The notes beneath the pieces were generated by a model. It saw only the letters and a list, made by a program, of their open reading frames with translations, did no database searches and was not told where the DNA came from. Shown here piece by piece: positions 1 through 6,243 of a stretch of 9,121 bases of DNA; the stretch's first letter is position 1, and each line of letters opens with the position of its first letter. Position numbers and translations under genes: made by a program. This DNA comes from Prevotellaceae bacterium UBA3646 (lineage in GTDB: Bacteria > Bacteroidota > Bacteroidia > Bacteroidales > Bacteroidaceae): assembly GCA_002373535.1 (NCBI GenBank), contig DFKL01000028.1:2223-11343 (forward strand), given 5' to 3'.

Positions 1-3000
1 ATATGGCTCGGAGGCAACTACCAGGGCCGTATCGACGAGGTCCGCCTGTGGAAGACCAAGCTCCCCACCGATTACGACAGCTTCTACAACAATACCCTCA
101 ACAAGCTGCACCCCCAGTGGTCATCCCTGCTCGGATACTGGAAGGCCGACCAGGAACAATGCCCCAACGTCATCAACTTCAAGAACGAGACCGTCAAGGG
201 CACACAAGCCACCACCGGACTGCACGGAACCATGTCATCAGACGGAGTCAGGAAAGTCAAGTACACAGACAATCCACAGATGAAGTACCGCATACACATG
301 GCATACGACAACCTCGAGCATACCTTTACCAACGGTTTCGACAGCGACCATTACGGCTGTCTCAGCAACTACATCTCCATCTTAGGCATCAGCACCGACA
401 AGAACGGCAACGCATGGTTCAATGCCAAGGTACACCAAGGCACCCCCGGCGAAGGCGCCGAATACCTGGAAACCTTCGGCAATTCCAGCAACAAGCGCAC
501 CGGCCTCCTGCACCTTACCACCGAGGCAGCCACCATGACCCTGCCACAGAACGTGATACCCGCCGACGCCACCAACTTTACCCTCGAGTTCTGGCTCAAT
601 ATCGACGAGTGGCGTGAAGGCGGCAAGATAATCACCAAGCACGCCGACGACGACCACTACCTCGAGATCACCATGGGAGCCCCCAATGCCGACGGCAGTT
701 CAGGAAGCCTCTACCTGCAATACAACGGCAGCGAGAAGCAGAAGCTCGAAGTATGGAACGGCAGCGGCACGACCACCGTGCTGCGCACCGGCAACTACTG
801 GTACTTCATCGCCGTCACCCAGGCCAACATCCCCGAGCTGGCAGGCAATGCCATCGGCCTGGGCAGCGCACCCATGATACTCGGCCAGGGCGCCAAGTGC
901 AAGTTCGACAACCTCGCCACATGGAACGTCACACGCACCGAAGCCCAGATCACCAGCGACCGCGGCGGCGCCGAGATGCCCGCACCAGGCGTCCGGCTCG
1001 AAGCATACAGCTTCTACAACAAGATAGGATACTACCGCTTCGACAAGCCCCACAACCTCGGCTTCGACAGCTACTCCATGCCCGGCTACATGGACTATAT
1101 GAAAGCCACCGCAGGCAACCTGCGCGGCCAGCGCTGGATTGTCACCGCCACACAACCCTCTGACAACACCCTCTCCACAGCCATAGGCAGCGACGCCAAC
1201 CGCAAGCGCATGGCACAGGCCCTCGCAGCATGCGCCAACCAAGAAGGCGTCGACGGCATCGACATCGACTTCGAATGGCTCTACAGCGAATCAGGCTGGC
1301 GCAACATAGGCCTCATGCTCAAGGAACTGCGACCACTCCTCGCCGCCGGCAAGATCATCTCCGTCAGCATGCACAACGTCACCTACAACTTCCCCCGCGA
1401 CCTCATGCAATACGTCGACTACTTCAACATCCAGCAATACGGCCCCCAGGCCACACACTCATACTACTCCACCTACGTCAGCTACGTCGACAAGATCCTC
1501 AACTGGGGAGTACCACGCGACAAGCTCCTGCCCTCCTACGCCACCATCAGCAACAGCGGCGGCGGAGCCGGCTCCATAGGCTACAACTGGAACGCCACCA
1601 ACATCGCCGACGATCAGGACGAATTCGTCTACAACGGCCACAACTACGTCATGAACTCCCTCAACCAAGTCGTAGACCGCACCCGCTACGCACGCGACAA
1701 CGACCTCGCCGGCATCATGTACTGGGACATGTGCAACGACCTCATCTCCACCAATGCACGCTCCATGGCACGTCGAAGCTCATACATCATCAACTCCAAC
1801 GTACACCCCCTTATCCTGACCGTCTCCGCCAGCAAGCAAGCCCCCAGCCCCGAGTCAGACGCCACCCCACCCGTCGCCACCCCCGACCCCGAGGACCAGG
1901 GCGGCACCACCGAGGAACCCGAGCAGCTCAAGACCCTCGACCAGCTCGCCAGCAACCAACGGGGCCTCAACATCATCAACACCAACGGCCTCGGCATCAT
2001 ATACAACAACCCCGCCAGGACCAACCTGTGGCTCGGCGAGAGCAGCAATGCCGCCATGGCACAGCAAGTAGACCACGACGGCGAGGACGCCACATGGATC
2101 ATACTCCACAGGAACGACACCTGGTACCTCTACAACACAGGCCGCCGGGAGTTTGCCAAGCTGCCCGAATACAACACCAGCAGCCAGCCCGCCACCTTCA
2201 GCGCCACACCATACCCCGTCCAGATCACCGGCGACGGCCTCGGCACCTTCAGCCTCAAGCTCGCCGGACAGACCAACGATAAATCATGGATGTGCGCCTC
2301 CCCCCAGATTAGCGGAGCCCCCGTCTGCCACTGGACACAGACCGACCCCGGCTCCACCTGGCACATCATCACCGTACCCATGGCAGACAGCCAGCGCGCA
2401 TACACCATCGCCAATGCCATGCTCGACTACGCCGCCGACCCCGCAGGCTACCAAGCCGCCAACCAAGTCACCACACTCGGCGACATAGCATCCAGCCAGC
2501 CATACACCATCCGGAACGCCAACGGCCTCGGCATCATATACAGCAACCCCGCCAATACCAACCTCTGGCTCGGCGAAAGCAGCAACCAGACCTTCTCCGC
2601 ACCCCTCAACCGATTCGCCGAGGACAACATGTGGCTCGTCATCAAGTACGGCGACCACCACTACCTCTACAACGTCGGCCGCAGACAGTTCGCCACCATC
2701 CCCGACTTCGACGTCGTCAGCCAGCCATGCACCTTCCAGGACCAACCCACACCCCTCGACCTCGCACAGCAAGGCACCAACTTCACCATCCGCGGCGCAG
2801 GCAGCCAGTCCGACCGCGCATACATGTGCGCCTCCCCACATCTCGCCGCCAAGCCCGTAGCACAGTGGACACAGACCGACGACGGCAGCCAGTGGCAGCT
2901 CATCAAGGTACCCGGATACGACGCCACCGCCGCCTACCAGGAAGCCATGCAGCAGATCATCGCCACCCCCGTCCACACCATCCCTGCAGGCACCGGCACA

Positions 3001-3096
3001 GGCAGCACCACCATATACACCCTCGGCGGCCAGCGCCTCAGCCAGCCCCCCACACACGGCGTCTACATCCGGAACCACCGCAAGGTAGTCCGGTAG
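1..3096 (+). CDS. Secreted multidomain GH18 glycosidase with LamG-like domains (5' end outside window)
   Basis: Frame 1 is open from base 1, so the gene is cut at its 5' end; 1031 codons are visible (numbered from base 1) and no start or signal peptide is seen. In order: the end of a LamG/concanavalin-like domain (GRIDEVRLW, residues 10-18); a second one (about 150-320, with LEFWLNIDEW near 195-204 and FDNLATWNV at 302-310); a GH18 barrel (about 335-600); a Pro/Glu-rich linker (611-642); two copies of an unassigned domain (643-793 and 824-971); and a sorting-type tail, Y-T-L-G-G-Q-R ... G-V-Y-I-R-N (1005-1031). The GH18 motif DGIDIDFE spans 418-425, with E425 as expected acid/base and D421/D423 present; QQYG (478-481) and W575 fit later barrel strands. 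GH18 enzymes cleave beta-1,4 GlcNAc links in chitin, N-glycans or related glycans; which substrate applies here cannot be read from the sequence. LamG and tail modules suggest binding and export to the surface or medium. Codon use is extremely C-ending. The GH18 call is strong; activity and substrate are inference. Confidence 0.88.
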   Translation: MWLGGNYQGRIDEVRLWKTKLPTDYDSFYNNTLNKLHPQWSSLLGYWKADQEQCPNVINFKNETVKGTQATTGLHGTMSSDGVRKVKYTDNPQMKYRIHMAYDNLEHTFTNGFDSDHYGCLSNYISILGISTDKNGNAWFNAKVHQGTPGEGAEYLETFGNSSNKRTGLLHLTTEAATMTLPQNVIPADATNFTLEFWLNIDEWREGGKIITKHADDDHYLEITMGAPNADGSSGSLYLQYNGSEKQKLEVWNGSGTTTVLRTGNYWYFIAVTQANIPELAGNAIGLGSAPMILGQGAKCKFDNLATWNVTRTEAQITSDRGGAEMPAPGVRLEAYSFYNKIGYYRFDKPHNLGFDSYSMPGYMDYMKATAGNLRGQRWIVTATQPSDNTLSTAIGSDANRKRMAQALAACANQEGVDGIDIDFEWLYSESGWRNIGLMLKELRPLLAAGKIISVSMHNVTYNFPRDLMQYVDYFNIQQYGPQATHSYYSTYVSYVDKILNWGVPRDKLLPSYATISNSGGGAGSIGYNWNATNIADDQDEFVYNGHNYVMNSLNQVVDRTRYARDNDLAGIMYWDMCNDLISTNARSMARRSSYIINSNVHPLILTVSASKQAPSPESDATPPVATPDPEDQGGTTEEPEQLKTLDQLASNQRGLNIINTNGLGIIYNNPARTNLWLGESSNAAMAQQVDHDGEDATWIILHRNDTWYLYNTGRREFAKLPEYNTSSQPATFSATPYPVQITGDGLGTFSLKLAGQTNDKSWMCASPQISGAPVCHWTQTDPGSTWHIITVPMADSQRAYTIANAMLDYAADPAGYQAANQVTTLGDIASSQPYTIRNANGLGIIYSNPANTNLWLGESSNQTFSAPLNRFAEDNMWLVIKYGDHHYLYNVGRRQFATIPDFDVVSQPCTFQDQPTPLDLAQQGTNFTIRGAGSQSDRAYMCASPHLAAKPVAQWTQTDDGSQWQLIKVPGYDATAAYQEAMQQIIATPVHTIPAGTGTGSTTIYTLGGQRLSQPPTHGVYIRNHRKVVR
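1927..2913 (+). repeat. Two-copy domain duplication in the C-terminal half of the GH18 protein
   Basis: Residues 643-793 and 824-971 are diverged copies of one domain. Shared blocks are NGLGIIY-x-NPA-x-TNLWLGESSN, YLYN-x-GRR-x-FA-x-x-P, SQP-x-TF, MCASP and WTQTD-x-GS-x-W. The copies keep a constant offset of 179 codons over the first half and 178 in the second. Similarity is also clear in DNA: a 24-nt exact match at 1982-2005 and 2519-2542, and a 15-nt match at 2332-2346 and 2866-2880. The aromatic spacing (W...YLYN...W...W) would suit an all-beta binding module, but I cannot name the family. Confidence 0.85.
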
Positions 3097-3126
3097 CCCC
3101 CCCGCCTCAAGGCAGAACACAGACAC

Positions 3127-3158
3127 AAAGAGGGTGTGCACACAAGCACATCCTCTTT
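3127..3158 (+). terminator. Intergenic hairpin, probable terminator of the GH18 gene
   Basis: AAAGAGGGTGTGC (3127-3139) pairs with GCACATCCTCTTT (3146-3158) as a 13-bp stem with one G-U pair and a 6-nt loop. It lies 30 nt after the stop of the GH18 gene and 32 nt before the next ATG. The AAAGAGG/CCTCTTT form is common in Bacteroidetes terminators, where the 3' arm supplies the short U run. The U tract is only three bases and then CC, so it could instead be an RNA-processing or 3'-stabilising hairpin with read-through. Confidence 0.6.
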
Positions 3159-3190
3159 CCATTACCCCACATAACACACAATACACCCCT

Positions 3191-4687
3191 ATGACACACA
3201 GACACCCCCTTATCACCATCCTGTTCCTCATCCACGCCCTCGGCACATCGGCCGGCCAGTACACCATCACCTTCAGCTCCCAGGCCACAGGCCCCGACAG
3301 CCAGCAGTACTACACCCCCAAGACCATGGTCGCAACAGGCATCTCCACCTCCGACCCGGCCTTCGGCACCATCACCTGTACACAGACATCCCTGTGCTAT
3401 TCCGGCAAGTCCGGATACGGCATGAAAATCGGCACCGCCCTGGCACCCGGCACACTCACACTGCAGTTCTCCACACCAGTACCCCACGTCTCCGCCCTCA
3501 TCATAGACTGCGCCTCATACAAATCCCCCAACACCTCCGCCACCATAACCCTCACGTCAGGCACCCACCACATCGGCACCCACCAGACATCAGCCCGCCA
3601 CACCCAGTTCGAGGAAGCCAGATGGGACGACCTCAACATAGACACCATGGCATCAATCAGCATCCGGTCAGACCGATACAGCTACATCCGTACCATAACC
3701 ATAGTCACCTGCCCCATATTTACCCTCCATACCACCGTTGCCGCTGTTACCAGTACCACCGCCGTACCCATGACCTACCACCACGGCACAGGCACCTACA
3801 CCGCCACCGTCCCCCTGCAGATGCAGAACACATACACATGCAGCTTCCTCTATGACGGTCAGATATATGGAAGCGAGGACCTGACGATAGACAGTACGGC
3901 CACAGGCGAAAGCCTGGAAATACAGTCAGGCAGCGCCACGTCAGGCAGCGCCACGACCGGCTGCGCCACGATTGTCCCATGGTTCAACGGCACCTATACC
4001 ATCACCTTCGACGTGGAGACCAAGTGTCTGTCCGTCCAATGCACCGATCCCACAGGCTATGACCTGAAGGTTACCTCCGCCGGATGGGCCACGCTCAGCC
4101 TGCCGTTTGCAATCAGGCTGGACGACGACCTCACGGCATACTCCGTGAACGAAAGGAACATATCCGGCAGCGGAACCACCGGCAGCGGAACTACCGGCAG
4201 CGGAACTACCGTCAGTCTCATCCCGATAGAATCCCCCGATGGAAATATAGCCGCTAACACCCCAATGGCAATACGTGGGGCGGCAGGCACCTATACGCTG
4301 GCAAGGGCAGATGCCGGAACTTCCGTCACAGGCAACCTCCTTCACAATCATCAGTCCGGCGGCAACGTCAGTGCCGTCCCTGGAGCCAGGCTCTACAAGA
4401 TGGCGTATGTAGACGGCAGGGTAGGGTGGTATTTCGGGAAAGCCGACGGAGCCCCCTTCCCATTAGGCAGATACAAGGCATACCTTGCCCTTACTGAAGA
4501 ACAGCAGTCCTCCGCACGGTCACTCACGTTCAGTGATATGCTGGACCACGGAGCGACACGCGTCACAGACATCCGGTCCGATGTCAGGCCGGGAGGCACA
4601 TATACGAGATACGACCTGACAGGCCGTCAAGTACACGGCAACCACAGAGGAATAGTAATCATTAACGGACAAAAGGCAATGCAATAA
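3191..4687 (+). CDS. Secreted protein with sorting-type C-terminal tail and two pentapeptide repeat arrays
   Basis: I chose ATG 3191 because it begins a clear signal peptide (MTHRHP, then a hydrophobic core, with likely cleavage near TSA-GQ at residues 19-23). The upstream in-frame GTG at 3134 lies inside the intergenic hairpin. The 498-residue product has no catalytic motif I recognise. Its first half is Thr/Ser-rich and looks all-beta. Residues 264-274 (WFNGTYTITFD) resemble short beta-strand motifs of Bacteroidetes surface glycan-binding proteins. Residues 298-306 (GWATLSLPF) followed by IAANTPMAIRG and an 'ALGxYKAYLAL'-like block are typical of large secreted Prevotella/Bacteroides proteins of unknown role. 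The tail (474-498, YDLTGRQ ... GIVIINGQK) matches that of the preceding gene in type. Two 15-bp arrays (residues 246-260 and 326-340) sit in probable loops. Codon use changes near base 3840. It ends 1 nt before the next start. Secretion is well supported; function is unknown. Confidence 0.85.
   Translation: MTHRHPLITILFLIHALGTSAGQYTITFSSQATGPDSQQYYTPKTMVATGISTSDPAFGTITCTQTSLCYSGKSGYGMKIGTALAPGTLTLQFSTPVPHVSALIIDCASYKSPNTSATITLTSGTHHIGTHQTSARHTQFEEARWDDLNIDTMASISIRSDRYSYIRTITIVTCPIFTLHTTVAAVTSTTAVPMTYHHGTGTYTATVPLQMQNTYTCSFLYDGQIYGSEDLTIDSTATGESLEIQSGSATSGSATTGCATIVPWFNGTYTITFDVETKCLSVQCTDPTGYDLKVTSAGWATLSLPFAIRLDDDLTAYSVNERNISGSGTTGSGTTGSGTTVSLIPIESPDGNIAANTPMAIRGAAGTYTLARADAGTSVTGNLLHNHQSGGNVSAVPGARLYKMAYVDGRVGWYFGKADGAPFPLGRYKAYLALTEEQQSSARSLTFSDMLDHGATRVTDIRSDVRPGGTYTRYDLTGRQVHGNHRGIVIINGQKAMQ
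3926..3970 (+). repeat. 15-bp tandem repeat, three units (SGSAT/SGSAT/TGCAT)
   Basis: Units 3926-3940 and 3941-3955 are identical (TCAGGCAGCGCCACG); unit 3956-3970 differs at four bases. They are in frame and encode residues 246-260 of the secreted protein, directly before the WFNGTYTITFD motif. Multiples of 15 keep the frame whatever the copy number. Confidence 0.85.
4166..4210 (+). repeat. 15-bp tandem repeat, three units (GSGTT x3)
   Basis: GGCAGCGGAACCACC at 4166-4180 is followed by two identical copies of GGCAGCGGAACTACC (4181-4195, 4196-4210). They are in frame and encode residues 326-340 of the secreted protein, between an AYSV strand and a VSLIPIE strand. This looks like a flexible loop expanded by slippage or unequal recombination. 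Confidence 0.88.
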
Positions 4688-4688
4688 T

Positions 4689-4883
4689 ATGAAAAGGAAA
4701 TACGTAAGACCGTCCGCAGCCATCTACGCCATCCACCCATGTACGGTCGTTGCACTCAGTCAGGCCGTCCACGACGAAGTGACGGACGAAGAAGGCCTTG
4801 CACGCGACTGCGACGGAACCCCCTCGTATCAGGACACCGGCACGTCAGGAAGTAAGAGCGGAATCTGGGAGAATGAATGGTAA
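4689..4883 (+). CDS. Small MKRKY..P-type peptide, 64 residues, function unknown
   Basis: The ATG follows the stop of the secreted-protein gene after a single nucleotide, so the two are probably co-transcribed and translationally coupled. The product begins MKRKYVRPSAAIYAI, has a short moderately hydrophobic stretch (TVVALSQAV, about residues 19-27), then an acidic middle (DEVTDEEGLARD) and a Gly/Ser-rich, Trp-containing end (SGSKSGIWENEW). This plan of basic MK-K-Y-x-x-P start, hydrophobic segment, acidic body and terminal Trp is one I know from many short unassigned Bacteroidales ORFs beside secreted proteins. It lacks a convincing cleavable signal peptide. It has one Cys at about residue 18 and another at about 41. 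Reality as a gene is supported by the coupling and family-like N-terminus; any role (partner, chaperone, secreted or modified peptide) would be a guess. Confidence 0.68.
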   Translation: MKRKYVRPSAAIYAIHPCTVVALSQAVHDEVTDEEGLARDCDGTPSYQDTGTSGSKSGIWENEW

Positions 4884-4984
4884 TCCCTCCAATACCTCCT
4901 CCCCATGCAGATGCGGAATCCCTCAAGGCATTCGTCCGGGATACACGGCGGGCCAGACACGATCAAATAGTTGTGTCCCATGGA

Positions 4985-5014
4985 TTGTACTATGGATAAT
5001 TATTGTTATCTTTG
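4985..5014 (+). promoter_or_regulatory. Bacteroidetes-type promoter for the peroxidase/HD unit
   Basis: TTG (4985-4987), a 19-nt spacer, then TATCTTTG (5007-5014) match the Bacteroidetes sigma-ABfr consensus of a -33 TTG and a -7 TAnnTTTG. Transcription would start near 5020, leaving a leader of about 25 nt before ATG 5046. The leader is AT-rich, and AGAGGA at 5038-5043 is too close to the ATG to be a normal Shine-Dalgarno. The rest of the 4884-5045 gap shows no strong terminator. Confidence 0.75.
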
Positions 5015-5045
5015 TACCTGTAGAATGATTTATATATAGAGGACT

Positions 5046-5597
5046 ATGCAAAGTATCTATGATTTCAGGGCAGTCACAAGCCGTGGCAAGGAAATTGATT
5101 TTTCGGAGTTCAGAGGCAAGGTGTTGCTTATCGTGAACACAGCCAGCAAGTGTGGCTTCACACCCCAGTTTGCCGGACTTGAGGAACTGTACCAAAAATA
5201 TCGGGACAAGGGCCTTGTGATTATCGGCTTCCCGTGCAACCAGTTCAAGGAGCAGGATCCCGGCACCGACGCGCAGATAGAGGAGTTCTGCCAGTTGAAC
5301 TACGGCGTCACATTCCAGATTACGAAGAAGACCGATGTCAACGGTCCGGCAGCAGAGCCGGTCTTCGAGTTCCTGAAGGCTGCGGCCCCGACCGAGGAAT
5401 ACCATGGTCTGAAAGGCAAGGGAGCAAAGGCCCTGTTCAAGCTAATCAGCAAGAGCGTCGGGAAGGACAGCGACATCAAGTGGAACTTTACTAAGTTCCT
5501 GATCTCCAGGGACGGCAGTACCATAAGGCGCTATGCACCCACGACGGAGCCCGGGGACTTTGAGAAGGACGTAGAAGCCATGTTGGACGAGCAGTAA
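5046..5597 (+). CDS. Glutathione peroxidase family protein (Cys-type thiol peroxidase, BtuE-like)
   Basis: The 183-residue protein spans the whole thioredoxin-fold GPx family and has the usual bacterial length. The catalytic tetrad is present: C36 in NTASKCGFTPQ, Q70 in FPCNQFKEQDPG, and W146-N147 in WNFTKFLI. Cys replaces selenocysteine, as in most bacterial members, which reduce hydrogen peroxide and organic or lipid hydroperoxides mainly with thioredoxin rather than glutathione. C82 in EEFCQLNYGVTF lies where the resolving Cys of the thioredoxin-dependent group is found, and the same stretch closely recalls E. coli BtuE. There is no signal peptide, so the enzyme is cytoplasmic. It is first gene of a short unit driven by the promoter at 4985-5014, with the HD-domain gene 14 nt downstream. 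The family call is firm; the electron donor is inferred. Confidence 0.96.
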   Translation: MQSIYDFRAVTSRGKEIDFSEFRGKVLLIVNTASKCGFTPQFAGLEELYQKYRDKGLVIIGFPCNQFKEQDPGTDAQIEEFCQLNYGVTFQITKKTDVNGPAAEPVFEFLKAAAPTEEYHGLKGKGAKALFKLISKSVGKDSDIKWNFTKFLISRDGSTIRRYAPTTEPGDFEKDVEAMLDEQ

Positions 5598-5611
5598 TCC
5601 CGGAGAGCACT

Positions 5612-6157
5612 ATGGATGTAGACGTCTATGCCCTGATAGACAAGTACTATGCTGGTAATCTGCCTCTCAGGACCCTGCTGACACAGCACTCCGAGAGCGT
5701 GGCGGCAAAGGCCCTGGAGGTGTTGGATGCACACCCCGGGATTGAGGCCGACCGCCAATTGGTATATAATGGTGCCATGTTGCACGACATCGGGATTTTC
5801 ATGACGAACGCACCCGGCATCCATTGTCATGGCACGGAACCATATATATGTCATGGGATGCTTGGAGGGGCAATCCTCAGGCGTGAGGGACTGGACAGGC
5901 TGGCATTGTTCGCGGAGCGACATACAGGGACGGGACTTACGCCGGAGACCATCCAAAGACAAGGTCTGCCCTTGCCGCTGGATGTGCGGTTCGTGCCAGA
6001 GAGCGTCGAAGAGGAAATCGTCTGCTACGCAGACAAGTTCTTCTCCAAGTCACACCCCGAAAGCGAGAAAACCGTTGAGCAAGTCCGCATGATGTTGTCG
6101 CGATTCCCCGACGCAGACCTGGAGCGCTGGGACGATTGGGTGCGCCGTTTTAGTTAA
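5612..6157 (+). CDS. HD-domain phosphohydrolase (HDIG type)
   Basis: The 181-residue protein carries the metal-binding residues of the HD superfamily: H26 (QHSESVA), H58-D59 (MLHDIGI), H81 (ICHGMLGG), H104 (ERHTGTGL) and D141 (CYADKFF). The order and the blocks GAILRREGLD, RHTGTGLTPETIQRQGLP and PESVEEEIVCYADKF resemble the small stand-alone HDIG proteins of the TIGR00295 type. These are presumed metal-dependent phosphohydrolases of unknown substrate, often a nucleotide. No GGDEF, RelA or other partner domain is fused. It is cytoplasmic. GGAGAG at 5602-5607, 4 nt before the ATG, may act as a weak ribosome binding site. It most likely shares the peroxidase promoter, being 14 nt behind that gene. 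The fold call is strong; the substrate cannot be told. Confidence 0.9.
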   Translation: MDVDVYALIDKYYAGNLPLRTLLTQHSESVAAKALEVLDAHPGIEADRQLVYNGAMLHDIGIFMTNAPGIHCHGTEPYICHGMLGGAILRREGLDRLALFAERHTGTGLTPETIQRQGLPLPLDVRFVPESVEEEIVCYADKFFSKSHPESEKTVEQVRMMLSRFPDADLERWDDWVRRFS

Positions 6158-6175
6158 AAGTTGCTATATTGAAGT

Positions 6176-6190
6176 ATAAGCTTTGCTTAT
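6176..6190. repeat. Short perfect inverted repeat in the HD-lptD gap
   Basis: ATAAGC and GCTTAT flank a 3-nt TTT loop. The repeat overlaps the proposed -33 TTTG of the lptD promoter and is followed by T-rich sequence. It could be a weak terminator for the HD gene or an operator; at 6 bp it could also be chance. Confidence 0.35.
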
Positions 6191-6221
6191 CTTTGATATT
6201 TGTTGTAACTTTGTACCTTTG
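6182..6221 (+). promoter_or_regulatory. Clustered Bacteroidetes-type promoter boxes before lptD
   Basis: The best pair is TTTG (6182-6185), 20 nt, TAACTTTG (6206-6213). A second -7-like box, TACCTTTG (6214-6221), abuts it and has TTTG (6192-6195) 18 nt upstream. A third box, TATCTTTG (6188-6195), lies upstream without a well-spaced -33. Expected transcript starts near 6220-6228 leave a leader of about 15-25 nt before the TTG start at 6244. Confidence 0.7.
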
Positions 6222-6243
6222 AAATCATAGTGCCCGACTTGCT

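Noticed and set aside
1230..2282. Open + strand frame of 350 codons overlapping the GH18 domain
   Set aside because: Its product is Arg/His/Gln/Pro-rich with no domain pattern, as expected for a shifted reading of a C-rich gene; the GH18 motif is in the other frame.
232..3096. ATG 232 as the true start of the GH18 gene
   Set aside because: The same frame is open and reads as a LamG-like domain (GRIDEVRLW and LLGYW) upstream to base 1, so the gene continues beyond the window.
3134..3190. GTG 3134 as start of the secreted-protein gene
   Set aside because: It lies inside the stem of the intergenic hairpin and would bury the signal peptide behind 19 polar residues; ATG 3191 gives a normal signal peptide.
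2284..3288. Long antisense open frame of 334 codons across the end of the GH18 gene
   Set aside because: It is a by-product of the strong C-ending codon use on the + strand. Its translation is Gly/Val/Ala-rich and low in complexity, and the + strand frame has clear domains.
4884..4984. Possible terminator or RNA gene between the peptide gene and the peroxidase promoter
   Set aside because: Only weak pairings are visible (for example a 5-bp ATCCC/GGGAT with a long loop), with no U tract.
4798..5028. 76-codon frame ending in a hydrophobic stretch, as a possible small membrane peptide
   Set aside because: It overlaps the small peptide gene out of frame, begins at TTG, and its hydrophobic end is just the AT-rich promoter read as codons.
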